Source of the DNA: an uncultured Clostridia bacterium
GTDB lineage: Bacteria > Bacillota > Clostridia > Christensenellales > UBA1242
Length of the DNA: 27,170 bases
Direction of reading: 5' to 3'
Assembly (NCBI GenBank): GCA_937874195.1
Contig: CALNBM010000010.1
Span: 1-27,170 of the forward strand
The translations under genes and the position numbers were made by a program. Under the pieces are notes generated by a model. That model made no database searches and was not told the DNA's origin. It was given only the letters and a program-made list of their open reading frames with translations. Below are positions 1 through 8,133 of the stretch, piece by piece. Every line of letters begins with the position of its first letter. Within the stretch, counting starts at the first letter, position 1.

Positions 1-985
1 CTGTTCCGTTTTGTTTATCTAGTGTTATTGTTGTTTGGTTAGCAGTCCACCTAGCATAAAGCGTGGAGGTCGCTGTGTCTTTATTCCAAGTTCTGGCACT
101 TGCCATAATTTCCGTATAATACTGCGTTCCATCTGTGAGCGCATCATAGTAACCGGCAAAAGTGTAGCCTGTTCGTGACGGCTCGGTAGCAGTTGGCATT
201 GCGCTATCAAAAGTCGCTACAACACTGTTTGTTCCACCTGTTCCGTTTTGTTTATCTAGTGTTATTGTTGTTTGGTTAGCAGTCCACCTAGCGTAAATTA
301 CTGTACTTATAAAATCTTTATCCCAAGTTCTGGCACTTGCCATTGTGTTCGTATAATACTGTGTTCCACCTGTGAGTGCATCATAGTAACCGGCAAATGT
401 ATAACCAACACGGGACGGCGCGGAAGCAGAAGGCATTGCACTATCAAAAGTTGCTATAACACTATCTGTTCCACCTGTTCCGCTTTGTTTATTTAGCGTT
501 ATAGTTGTTTGTTTAGCAGTCCACTGTGCATAAAGGATTGAACTTGAAACATTCTTATTCCAAGTTCTTGCGCTTGCTATTGCGCTCGTATAGTACTGCG
601 TTCCACCGCTCATTGCATCAAAGTAACCAGTAAATGTGTAACCAGTTCTCGACGGCGCAGTAGCAGAAGGCATTACACTATCAAAAGTTGCAGTTACACC
701 ATCTGAACCATTAATGCCACCTTGTTTATTAAAAGATATTAATGTTGTGTTAGCAGTCCACCTTGCATAAAGAGTGGCAGATGCAACATCTTTATTCCAG
801 GTTCTAGCACTTTCCATTGTGTTCGTATAATACTGCGTTCCACCTGTGAGCGCATCATAATAACCTGCAAAGGTGTAACCTGTTCTCGATGGCGCAGTGA
901 CCGTAGGCATTGCACTATCAAAGGTTGCTGTAACTTCACTTGTCCCGCCGGTTCCACCATTTTTATCTAGTGTTATCACTGTTAA
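1..985 (-). repeat. In-frame tandem array, exact 237-bp (79-aa) period
   Basis: Four complete copies and the start of a fifth lie end to end inside the giant gene. Equivalent bases fall at 1, 238, 475, 712 and 949, so the period is exactly 237 bp with no indels. Each unit encodes a Flg_new-like module with the landmarks TTITLDKQ, ATFDSAMP, PSRTGYTFAGYYDA, GTQYY, ASARTWNKD and LYARWTAN. The two leftmost copies are the most alike at the DNA level. The next module upstream in the protein (nucleotides about 986-1213) is 76 residues and clearly diverged. The array continues beyond the left edge, so the copy number is unknown. Confidence 0.95.
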
Positions 986-3900
986 TTTAGCTGTCCACTG
1001 TGCATAAACTATTGTGTTGCTTGCGGTTTTCCAAACACTTAAACTAATTCCACTTGCATCTGTAAACTGCGTTCCACCGCTTGAGGACGAAAACCAACCA
1101 TTAAAAATATAACCCGTTCTAGAAGAAGTTCCAAAGTTATAATTAGAATCATAAACTGCTGTTGTTGTTGCTGGCGTTGTTCCACCATTACCATTTCTTG
1201 TTATTATATAAGTTTTTGCTGACCAAATTGCGTATATTGTTGTCTCTGTTAAAGGAACTTGCCAGGATGAAGGAAGTGGCGATGAACCATCACTGGTTAA
1301 CGACCATTCACTAAAATTATAACCTGTTCTAGAAGATTCAACTGGTGCAAGTGCGGTGGCCGTGGTTATAAATGAACCTGAATCAAGATTTCGTGATAAC
1401 GGTTGACCCGATCCTGCACCAAAGTTAAAGTTTATAGTAGTTTGATTTCGTGTCCAGTGAGCATATAGCGTTATTGTTATTTCACTGTCGCCAATCACAT
1501 AAGGTGTTATGGTATATGATGCATCTTTTAGTAAGGTTGCATTTAAGTTAAGCAGTGCACCTGCGCTATGCGATTGTGTTCCACCTGCGGTTTTTGCCCA
1601 GCCTGTGAAAGTGAAGTATGTACGCGCTAGCGTTCCTCGTGTGGCAAGTGCAAAACTGCTTGTGCCAAATCTGGCAGATACTCCACCCGAAGCCACACCA
1701 TCTCCATCATTAGCATTATAGATGAATTGAACTGTTAAAGGCTCCCAAATAGCATAATAGGTTGTTTGTCCTGTTTCAACTTGCCTGGCGTTTAATTGAG
1801 CACTCGTATAAAGTGGAATACTATCGCCAAGGTTTGCATCATTCCATGCCACATTTTGTGTTGCATAGCCTTTTAAAGTATAATATTCTTTTTTAACATC
1901 TACTGCAGTTATATTGGAGCCTGTTCCATAAAATGTTGAATTGCTTTGTGCTGTTCCCGTTCCGCTTACGCTACCTCCGTTATAATTTATAACCGCAGTG
2001 TTGGCAGTTGAACTAAACACAAATGTTAATTCTATGCTTCCGTTTACCGTAATTGAGTTTGTGTATACTGTTCCTGCTCCACCTATTTGAAGTCCGGAAA
2101 TTGCTTTACCTGTGGTTTTTTCGTATAACCCAGCAAAAGGTGCCACACTTAAATTAAAGGTGTAGTTTGAACCATAAGCAATTTCAACAGATGATATAGT
2201 TACAGAATTTTCATTATTTGGATATTTCACTCCGCCTGTTCCGTTAACAGTGGAAGTTGAGAAAGAAACAGTGTATTGAACCGGCGTCCATTTAGCATAA
2301 AAAGTAACATCCGCAGTAAGTGTATGAGGCCAAGATACTGCTGTTGTGAGCCCCGAATCTGTGAACCAGCCTGCAAATGTATAATGAGGAGCACGAGTTG
2401 GGTCGGTTGGTTTAGCAATTTGTTGATTATATTCGCCATTAATCTTATTTACCGCCGTTCCACCGTTAGACACAAATGTTATGCCAACTTGCGTTACTGT
2501 TATGGCTAGCGTGAAAGATGCATCGTTATAATTTACGCTATCAGTTGGTTTAAATATAATTTGAGCAGAAGTAGTTGATGTTGTTGGTTTTAGCGTTGGA
2601 GTAACAAACTCGAAAACACCTGCAATAATACCACTAACCCCTATTGCTGTTTCTGTTATTGTTTTTTCATTTAATAACTGCCCAAAAATGTAAGCATAAG
2701 TGCCGTTTTGTGCATTCATTGTTGGAGTAAACTTTGCAATACTCCAAGATAAACTTAGGTCAGTTGTTGTTCCATCTGTCCAGCGGTAGTTTACTTTATC
2801 ATTTAAAACCACTGTTGCTTGATAACTTCCTGCGTTTGTTTGCACATTTCCGCTAATCGTATAAAGCGCACTTGTTGTGATTGTCGGACTTTGTGGATTT
2901 CCATTATATATGAGTGTGCCCGTTGCGATTGGTTTTGCAACTGTAACAAAACCTATGGTCCAATTAATTTCAATATCTGCTATTGTGCCGTCTGTCCAGT
3001 TATAGTTAGTTTTATTTTTTAATGTATAGGTTGCAGTATAATTTCCAGTATTAGTTGCGCTATAACCCGTTCTACTCATTGTTACACTATCAAAGCCATC
3101 AACGCCAACTTCTTTTATATTTCCGTCATAAAAGAATGAGATAATTACTGCTGTTGGTTTTGTCAACAGTTTAGGAGTTATTTCCAGTGTGCCATTATTT
3201 CTAATCACAACATAATTATTTGAAATTTGCACGCCTTCTATTATGATATCATAAAATCCTACATTATCATTTTTCCCCGCTATTGTTGTGATTGCAAAAT
3301 TTTCTATAATATCATATATTGTGTCGCCTCCAAGCAAAGTAACAACAGTTCGCTCAAACACTGGATTATCTTCGCCATAAACTTTGAATGCATCTAAAAC
3401 TGTTATAGTAAGCGGAGCAGGTGTGATTTTCCAAGACAATTCAAAAGATTTTTCACTTTCGTCTATCCATTCGTAATTATTATCAAGAGTGATTAAAATA
3501 GTGTATTCGCCCACATTTTTTTCTAATGTGTTACCACTAACCAACATAATGCTAGCATTATAATCAACAAGTTTAGAAACAATATCAATATCTTCACCGG
3601 CATATTGAATTTCATTTGGCGATAAAGTTGGTTTTATAATTCCGCTTTTTGAGGTTATTTTCAATTTGCCATGATAAATTTCAAAATTATAGTTTTGCGA
3701 TATTGGTAGAACGCTTGAAATAATAATATCATACTCGCCAACAATGGAAGTTTCGTCAACCATTGTTGCACTTCCTTCAAAAATGAAACTTCCCACTATT
3801 GAGTTTGTTTCATCATCTCCTGCTTTAAAGCCGGCAAATGACACGTCAAAAACTGGACGACTGTCACCAAACACCATGGATTTATTATTAGCGGATACTA

Positions 3901-6265
3901 TTAATGTTGTTTTAGTTATAGACCAAGCAAAAACCTTATTTGTTATGCTATTTTCTGCATCATCCCACACATAGTTTTTAATATCAATAAGTGAGATTGT
4001 AAGTTGATAACTATCTGCATCCACACCTTTATTGCTGGCGTTTATTATTTCCATGGTGCTGGCATCAAAATCATTTAACTCAAGCGTGTGCTCTTCCCCA
4101 TCATATTCAAACGATGGGTTCCCAACAATGCTTGGAATAATTAGTTTCTTCTTTAAAATCATCCAATTTAAACCCAAAGGTTCAACACTTTCAGTCACCC
4201 ATTCCAAATAAAGCACTGTGTCATCTGCAGAAGCATTTAATGATACAGTTATATTATACGAACCCGCATCTTTTTGCGGAGTAACTTCCGTTTTATAATA
4301 ATCACTTGGTGTGATAGTTGGAACCTGATAATCGCCGTTATAAATTAACACTGCTAAAACTTCGGGAAGTTCAATAATTCCTTTGTATCTGGCGGTATAG
4401 GTTGTGTTTGATGTTGCTTCTATTAATTCTTTATCCCAAGTTTCAAACATGAACGATATTTTGTTTTCTGCATCTCTTGTTGGAGCATCTTCTAAGTAAA
4501 CTGGTATTGTTCCATATTCATAAATACTGGTTGCTAATACTTCGCTATTCCAATTCGCCCATGTTATAGTGTACTTATTTAAATCTAACATGGGAATACT
4601 TAAATCTATATCACTTATAACATTTATTATTTCAAAAATTGTATGTTCATTAATAACTCCGGGAGTAACTTGATTTACAGAATAACTTTCTTGTAATAGC
4701 GATAAAAGTTTGTTATAACTATCACTGTATGCAGTATTTAGTTTTATTTGAAAATTAAAGTAATAACCATGATAAACTGTGGTTGAAGTTTTTGATATGA
4801 TAGTGCCATAAATATTATTATTAATTGTTACGGTGTAGGATTTTAAATCATATTTAGCAAATAATGTTGTGTTTTCTGTGAAGGTAGAGTTTGTTACGCC
4901 TGTGACTAAATTTCCATTTGCTTCTATAATTTTAACATCTTCACTGCCTGCTTGCATAAAGTATCCCGTGAAAATATATCCGTCCTTTTCGGGAAGAATT
5001 AAATCAGTTAATAATATTTCTGCTTTTTCATCCGCATAAAAATCATCTTCGTATTTTTGGAAAAACTGGCTGGTGCATTCATTTGATGCACCATTATTAT
5101 TAAGAATTATTTTGTAGATATGATTTTCCCAAATTGCGTTATAAGTTAAATCGCCTTGTACTGTAATTTCTGTTTCGGGAAGAAATGTGCCCCCTTCACT
5201 ATTATAACCCACAAGATTGTAATGCGACCTAGTGATAATTGGAAGTACTACGTTTTGAATACCATAATATGTATTGCTCGCTTGTCCGTTATTGAAATTT
5301 ATAGTGAGCCTGTTATAATCTTCTTCAACAAAAGAAAGACTAAATTTCATATTGTTTTTAATAGGAAAATTCTCACCATCTAAATACTGCTTAGGTGTTT
5401 CACCTGCAACTTCCACCCAAATACCATTTACTGTTGCACCTGTGTCGTTTTCACATAATATTTCATATTTGCTTATATCAACTGTATATGTAGAACCATA
5501 ATTTAAGCTAAGCATTTCGCCCAAATAAGATCCACCACCAATAATTAAAGAACCTTCGCCACTTAATGGCACATTAACAGGCTTGCCTTCCCAAATAATA
5601 TAAAGAGTGGCTTCGCCTGTCAGGTTTATTTCATCACTAGAAGTATACTCAAAAGGAGCGGTGGCAAGAGGGTTACTATCGAAACCAACAATATTATAGT
5701 TATTAAAGTAATCTAATGATATGTTGTTGATTATAAAGTCTTGATTAATTAATTGAACTTTTTCATTATATCTTCCCCGCAGGGTATATGATTTTTCTTC
5801 TCCGTTATCATTTAAAAATATTTTAAGTTCGACAATTTTTGGTGTTAAGCCTGCATGTAAATTTAAACTGTTTTTAACGGGATTATCGAAATTATAAGCG
5901 TTACCTACCCCTGAGGAATTGGTGTACCATAGTTCTGTAAAATCATAGGCTTCATTTATTATTTCAGGTGCTAAGTTTTTATTTATTTTCTCGCCGTCGT
6001 TTACTTCTATTGTTTTAACTAACACAAAGTCCACAAAAAAAGAAACGGTGTGCTTTTTATTGCCTAACAATATAAAGATACCAAAAGAAACCACCGCTAC
6101 AAGTAAAATTGATGTGATGGCGATAATTATATTTCTATACTCATTTCGTCGACGCCGTATTCGTTGTTGCCTGCTTGCAATATCAGATAAAATACGCATC
6201 TTTTCATCTATGATTGGCGTCTCTTTCTTCTTGTCTATTTGTTTGTCGAAATCTTTTCCACTCAC
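1..6265 (-). CDS. Giant repeat-rich surface-anchored protein (InlB/Flg_new and MBG-type repeats), 3' end outside window
   Basis: This is an open frame of 2,088 codons read by eye without a stop, running off the left edge. I chose GTG at 6265 because AAGGA lies 7 nt upstream; the first in-frame ATG is residue 23. Residues 1-45 are cytoplasmic and end in an arginine-rich stretch (32-44). Residues about 46-67 form one hydrophobic helix, so the topology should be N-in/C-out with a long extracellular part. Residues about 73-640 contain diverged InlB/Flg_new-like modules. Residues about 640-1180 contain five 'Y-N/D-G ... G-Y ... W-x-D/I' modules interleaved with two MBG_2-like domains (about 785-873 and 949-1030, with YGD/E-x-P and NY motifs). 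From about 1259 onward Flg_new repeats (GYxFxGW ... YAxW) follow one another. No LPXTG or other C-terminal anchor is visible because the end is missing. An adhesin or surface-layer role is inference from family architecture. The repeat end looks less AT-rich than the neighbouring genes. Confidence 0.88.
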   Translation of the reverse strand, partial: MSGKDFDKQIDKKKETPIIDEKMRILSDIASRQQRIRRRRNEYRNIIIAITSILLVAVVSFGIFILLGNKKHTVSFFVDFVLVKTIEVNDGEKINKNLAPEIINEAYDFTELWYTNSSGVGNAYNFDNPVKNSLNLHAGLTPKIVELKIFLNDNGEEKSYTLRGRYNEKVQLINQDFIINNISLDYFNNYNIVGFDSNPLATAPFEYTSSDEINLTGEATLYIIWEGKPVNVPLSGEGSLIIGGGSYLGEMLSLNYGSTYTVDISKYEILCENDTGATVNGIWVEVAGETPKQYLDGENFPIKNNMKFSLSFVEEDYNRLTINFNNGQASNTYYGIQNVVLPIITRSHYNLVGYNSEGGTFLPETEITVQGDLTYNAIWENHIYKIILNNNGASNECTSQFFQKYEDDFYADEKAEILLTDLILPEKDGYIFTGYFMQAGSEDVKIIEANGNLVTGVTNSTFTENTTLFAKYDLKSYTVTINNNIYGTIISKTSTTVYHGYYFNFQIKLNTAYSDSYNKLLSLLQESYSVNQVTPGVINEHTIFEIINVISDIDLSIPMLDLNKYTITWANWNSEVLATSIYEYGTIPVYLEDAPTRDAENKISFMFETWDKELIEATSNTTYTARYKGIIELPEVLAVLIYNGDYQVPTITPSDYYKTEVTPQKDAGSYNITVSLNASADDTVLYLEWVTESVEPLGLNWMILKKKLIIPSIVGNPSFEYDGEEHTLELNDFDASTMEIINASNKGVDADSYQLTISLIDIKNYVWDDAENSITNKVFAWSITKTTLIVSANNKSMVFGDSRPVFDVSFAGFKAGDDETNSIVGSFIFEGSATMVDETSIVGEYDIIISSVLPISQNYNFEIYHGKLKITSKSGIIKPTLSPNEIQYAGEDIDIVSKLVDYNASIMLVSGNTLEKNVGEYTILITLDNNYEWIDESEKSFELSWKITPAPLTITVLDAFKVYGEDNPVFERTVVTLLGGDTIYDIIENFAITTIAGKNDNVGFYDIIIEGVQISNNYVVIRNNGTLEITPKLLTKPTAVIISFFYDGNIKEVGVDGFDSVTMSRTGYSATNTGNYTATYTLKNKTNYNWTDGTIADIEINWTIGFVTVAKPIATGTLIYNGNPQSPTITTSALYTISGNVQTNAGSYQATVVLNDKVNYRWTDGTTTDLSLSWSIAKFTPTMNAQNGTYAYIFGQLLNEKTITETAIGVSGIIAGVFEFVTPTLKPTTSTTSAQIIFKPTDSVNYNDASFTLAITVTQVGITFVSNGGTAVNKINGEYNQQIAKPTDPTRAPHYTFAGWFTDSGLTTAVSWPHTLTADVTFYAKWTPVQYTVSFSTSTVNGTGGVKYPNNENSVTISSVEIAYGSNYTFNLSVAPFAGLYEKTTGKAISGLQIGGAGTVYTNSITVNGSIELTFVFSSTANTAVINYNGGSVSGTGTAQSNSTFYGTGSNITAVDVKKEYYTLKGYATQNVAWNDANLGDSIPLYTSAQLNARQVETGQTTYYAIWEPLTVQFIYNANDGDGVASGGVSARFGTSSFALATRGTLARTYFTFTGWAKTAGGTQSHSAGALLNLNATLLKDASYTITPYVIGDSEITITLYAHWTRNQTTINFNFGAGSGQPLSRNLDSGSFITTATALAPVESSRTGYNFSEWSLTSDGSSPLPSSWQVPLTETTIYAIWSAKTYIITRNGNGGTTPATTTAVYDSNYNFGTSSRTGYIFNGWFSSSSGGTQFTDASGISLSVWKTASNTIVYAQWTAKLTVITLDKNGGTGGTSEVTATFDSAMPTVTAPSRTGYTFAGYYDALTGGTQYYTNTMESARTWNKDVASATLYARWTANTTLISFNKQGGINGSDGVTATFDSVMPSATAPSRTGYTFTGYFDAMSGGTQYYTSAIASARTWNKNVSSSILYAQWTAKQTTITLNKQSGTGGTDSVIATFDSAMPSASAPSRVGYTFAGYYDALTGGTQYYTNTMASARTWDKDFISTVIYARWTANQTTITLDKQNGTGGTNSVVATFDSAMPTATEPSRTGYTFAGYYDALTDGTQYYTEIMASARTWNKDTATSTLYARWTANQTTITLDKQNGT

Positions 6266-6314
6266 TCCGTATTCCTTAAGTTTAGTGTTATAGTTAGTTT
6301 CACCATATCAATAG

Positions 6315-6342
6315 ATTTTATCATAAAAAAACCGCAATCCAA
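6315..6342 (-). promoter_or_regulatory. Candidate sigma-70 promoter for the giant surface-protein gene
   Basis: On the minus strand TTGGAT (6342-6337) is followed after 16 nt by TAAAAT (6320-6315). A TGA directly before the -10 makes it an extended TGnTAAAAT. The -35 is weak. It lies about 50 nt before the GTG start. It is assigned by motif only. Confidence 0.4.
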
Positions 6343-6421
6343 AATTAATTGTAAATAAATAAGAAAAAAGCGCATAAAACACATTTTTTGTATTTTTTAT
6401 AGATGGTGTTTTTAAGAATTT

Positions 6422-7567
6422 TTAATTACTAATTATATACTGTGATAACATATTATCCGGATAGTTTTTTATGTTATGATAGTCAAGTAAACCCTTTATG
6501 ATATATGAGTATTCCACAGTTTTTAAATGTACTGTTTTTTTGTTATTTTTCCTGTAACTTAAAAAAGGTACATATTCATGCCCACTCTCATTTCCTTTTG
6601 AGATTGGACAACATCCATGATTACCCACCACAAAGAAAATATCATTTTCATTAATCTTTTCCATTGTATGACCTATAAAACTATCAATTTTTTCTAGTTC
6701 ATGAGCATACGCAATAAGATCACTTTGTTTGCCATATTTATAAAGGTTAGTTAACCCTGCAAACACCACACCGTTAAACTTCATATCAAAAATTTTATTT
6801 AATTGGTGAAGTGTCACTTCATCGGTTGGTGAAAGCACTCTGGAACAATTTTTAATGTGTATAAAAAGTTCGGAAAGGTTGCTTAAAAGAATTACTTTTG
6901 TTTTTTTAGCGAGTTTAGAAATTAGCATTTTTTCTTTTGGCTTATATAAAAACTCTTTTTTTTCGTACATACGATAAAAATATCCGGGAGTGCCTCCAAA
7001 CGGGCGGGCGGTAACTTTATCAATACCAAAATTAATTTTAAGTTCACTTGCAACAATTTCGCAAATTTCATATAGTCTTTCTTTAGTTATTATATTAGTA
7101 TTAGCTGCCACATGCAAAGAATTATCATTAGACAAGTATAAAATAGGTTTACCTGTTTTAATGTGCTTATCACCAAATTCATCTATTGCTTTTGAATGTT
7201 CAGTATGGATATTACCTATAAACTGTAAACCAACCTTTTTTTCAATTTTTTTTAAAAAATTTTCTGGAACACCGTGTATCAGATTTATAAGTGGACCTGT
7301 ATGAGTGTTGCCAAAAAACTCCATATAGTCATAAATTATATTTTTTCCATTATTTTGTTTTTTTAGTTTACCATAAATAAACAAGTTTTCAGGCTTGTTA
7401 TATAACGGTTCATCAGCAATCTTTAAAAGACCCATTGAACTTAAATTAGGAAGGTTCATTTTAATTTTTTTATTAACATCTTTGAAGGAGTTTATGGCAG
7501 GAATTTGAGGAGGAAGGTCGTATTCCCCAATACCCAGACCATTAACTATCAAAAAAAACAATCTCAA
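6422..7567 (-). CDS. Phosphopentomutase (DeoB) homologue lacking catalytic and metal-binding residues; probable pseudoenzyme
   Basis: The 381-residue protein matches DeoB along its length: LIVNGLGIGE (6-15), NLPNL (38-42), YGK then NGKN (65-76), IGN (117-119), TGKPILY (138-144), DNSLHVAA (148-155), TARPFGGTPG (186-195) and EYVP (331-334). The active site is altered. The first metal Asp in 'DSxGIGE' is N9. The 'GKDTxTGHWE' loop carrying the phosphorylated Thr reads GKNIIYDYME (74-83), so both threonines are gone. 'VDFDxxxGHRRD' reads TNLYKYGKQSD (273-283), losing the Asp residues and the His. 'ADHG' is GNHG (315-318), and 'TDHTRE' is NESGHE (326-331). Only D148 and H317 remain of the usual ligands. 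Phosphopentomutase activity is therefore unlikely; the actual role is unknown. The start is TTG, with AGG 11 nt upstream; a weaker alternative lies slightly upstream. The gene follows the rpmF terminator and precedes the giant gene by 156 bp on the same strand. Confidence 0.85.
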   Translation of the reverse strand: MRLFFLIVNGLGIGEYDLPPQIPAINSFKDVNKKIKMNLPNLSSMGLLKIADEPLYNKPENLFIYGKLKKQNNGKNIIYDYMEFFGNTHTGPLINLIHGVPENFLKKIEKKVGLQFIGNIHTEHSKAIDEFGDKHIKTGKPILYLSNDNSLHVAANTNIITKERLYEICEIVASELKINFGIDKVTARPFGGTPGYFYRMYEKKEFLYKPKEKMLISKLAKKTKVILLSNLSELFIHIKNCSRVLSPTDEVTLHQLNKIFDMKFNGVVFAGLTNLYKYGKQSDLIAYAHELEKIDSFIGHTMEKINENDIFFVVGNHGCCPISKGNESGHEYVPFLSYRKNNKKTVHLKTVEYSYIIKGLLDYHNIKNYPDNMLSQYIISN

Positions 7568-7600
7568 AATAATTTTTACCTATAGTTTTTTTTCACTGCT

Positions 7601-7629
7601 AGTTTAACATAAATTTATGTAAACTTCAA
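7601..7629 (-). promoter_or_regulatory. Candidate promoter with palindromic spacer before the DeoB-like gene
   Basis: On the minus strand TTGAAG (7629-7624), a 17-nt spacer and TAAACT (7606-7601) with an upstream TG suggest a weak extended -10 promoter. The spacer contains the perfect 14-bp palindrome ACATAAATTTATGT at 7607-7620, inside a longer imperfect dyad (7601-7625). That is where a dimeric repressor could bind, but both promoter and operator are inferred from motif only. Confidence 0.38.
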
Positions 7630-7667
7630 AAATAATAACGGATTTTATAAAAGTTAATAATTAGAAA

Positions 7668-7694
7668 TAAAAAAAAGCAGTTTAATAAAACCGC
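7668..7694 (-). terminator. Rho-independent terminator after rpmF
   Basis: On the minus strand GCGGTTT, a 4-nt loop and AAACTGC form a 7-bp stem with one G-U pair (7677-7694). A run of T follows directly (7676-7668). It begins 14 nt after the rpmF stop codon. Confidence 0.85.
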
Positions 7695-7707
7695 CCTTAT
7701 TTTATAT

Positions 7708-7908
7708 TTATACCTGCTCAGCTTTCTTTTCTTTTTCAACTTTAATTTTTTCTTCGCCATTATAGTAACCACATTTTTTGCAAACAACATGATTTGCTTT
7801 TAGTTCATGGCAATGCGAACATTCAACTAAAGAAGGTGCAGTTATTTTCCAGTTCGCTTTTCTGGAATTACGCCTTGCTTTTGATACTTTACCCTTAGGT
7901 ACTGCCAT
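7708..7908 (-). CDS. rpmF: 50S ribosomal protein L32
   Basis: This 66-residue protein starts MAVPKGKVSKARRNSRK, the hallmark N-terminus of bacterial L32, a large-subunit protein near the peptidyl-transferase region. The CSHC ... CKKC pairs at residues 31-34 and 44-47 are the zinc-binding form. The C-terminal tail is lysine- and glutamate-rich (KIKVEKEKKAEQV). AAGGAGG lies 9 nt before the ATG. The gene has its own strong promoter and terminator and is probably monocistronic. In many Firmicutes a DUF177 (YceD/YlbN) gene sits immediately upstream of rpmF; the 225 bp between ackA and rpmF hold no such frame. Confidence 0.97.
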   Translation of the reverse strand: MAVPKGKVSKARRNSRKANWKITAPSLVECSHCHELKANHVVCKKCGYYNGEEKIKVEKEKKAEQV

Positions 7909-7952
7909 TTAAGAACACCTCCTTATAAAATTCATCTTATTTTCTGTCAGTC

Positions 7953-7981
7953 ATTATAAACTAAAAATTTAAACTTGTCAA
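7953..7981 (-). promoter_or_regulatory. Consensus sigma-70 promoter for rpmF
   Basis: On the minus strand TTGACA (7981-7976), a 17-nt spacer and TATAAT (7958-7953) are a perfect consensus pair. The expected start of transcription is about 40 nt before the rpmF ATG. Confidence 0.85.
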
Positions 7982-8133
7982 CATTTCTTATTAGTTTAAT
8001 TTTTGTTAATTTTTGTATTTTTAAAACTATCTTATAGTAAATAAATTATATGTTTTTAATCTTTAATTACATTTGTGTTTTTTACAGCTATAATTTATAC
8101 AGTACTTTTTAAAATGTATTTACTAATACCATA

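Noticed and set aside
272..496. Short plus-strand ORF inside the repeat array, with similar ones at 1509-1721, 2276-2509, 2819-3022, 3744-3974, 5156-5383 and 6048-6293
   Set aside because: They lie antisense to the continuous giant frame and recur because the repeat DNA is read on the other strand.
1..985. CRISPR-like array
   Set aside because: The 237-bp repeats are contiguous coding units without spacers; no CRISPR repeat size or cas gene is present.
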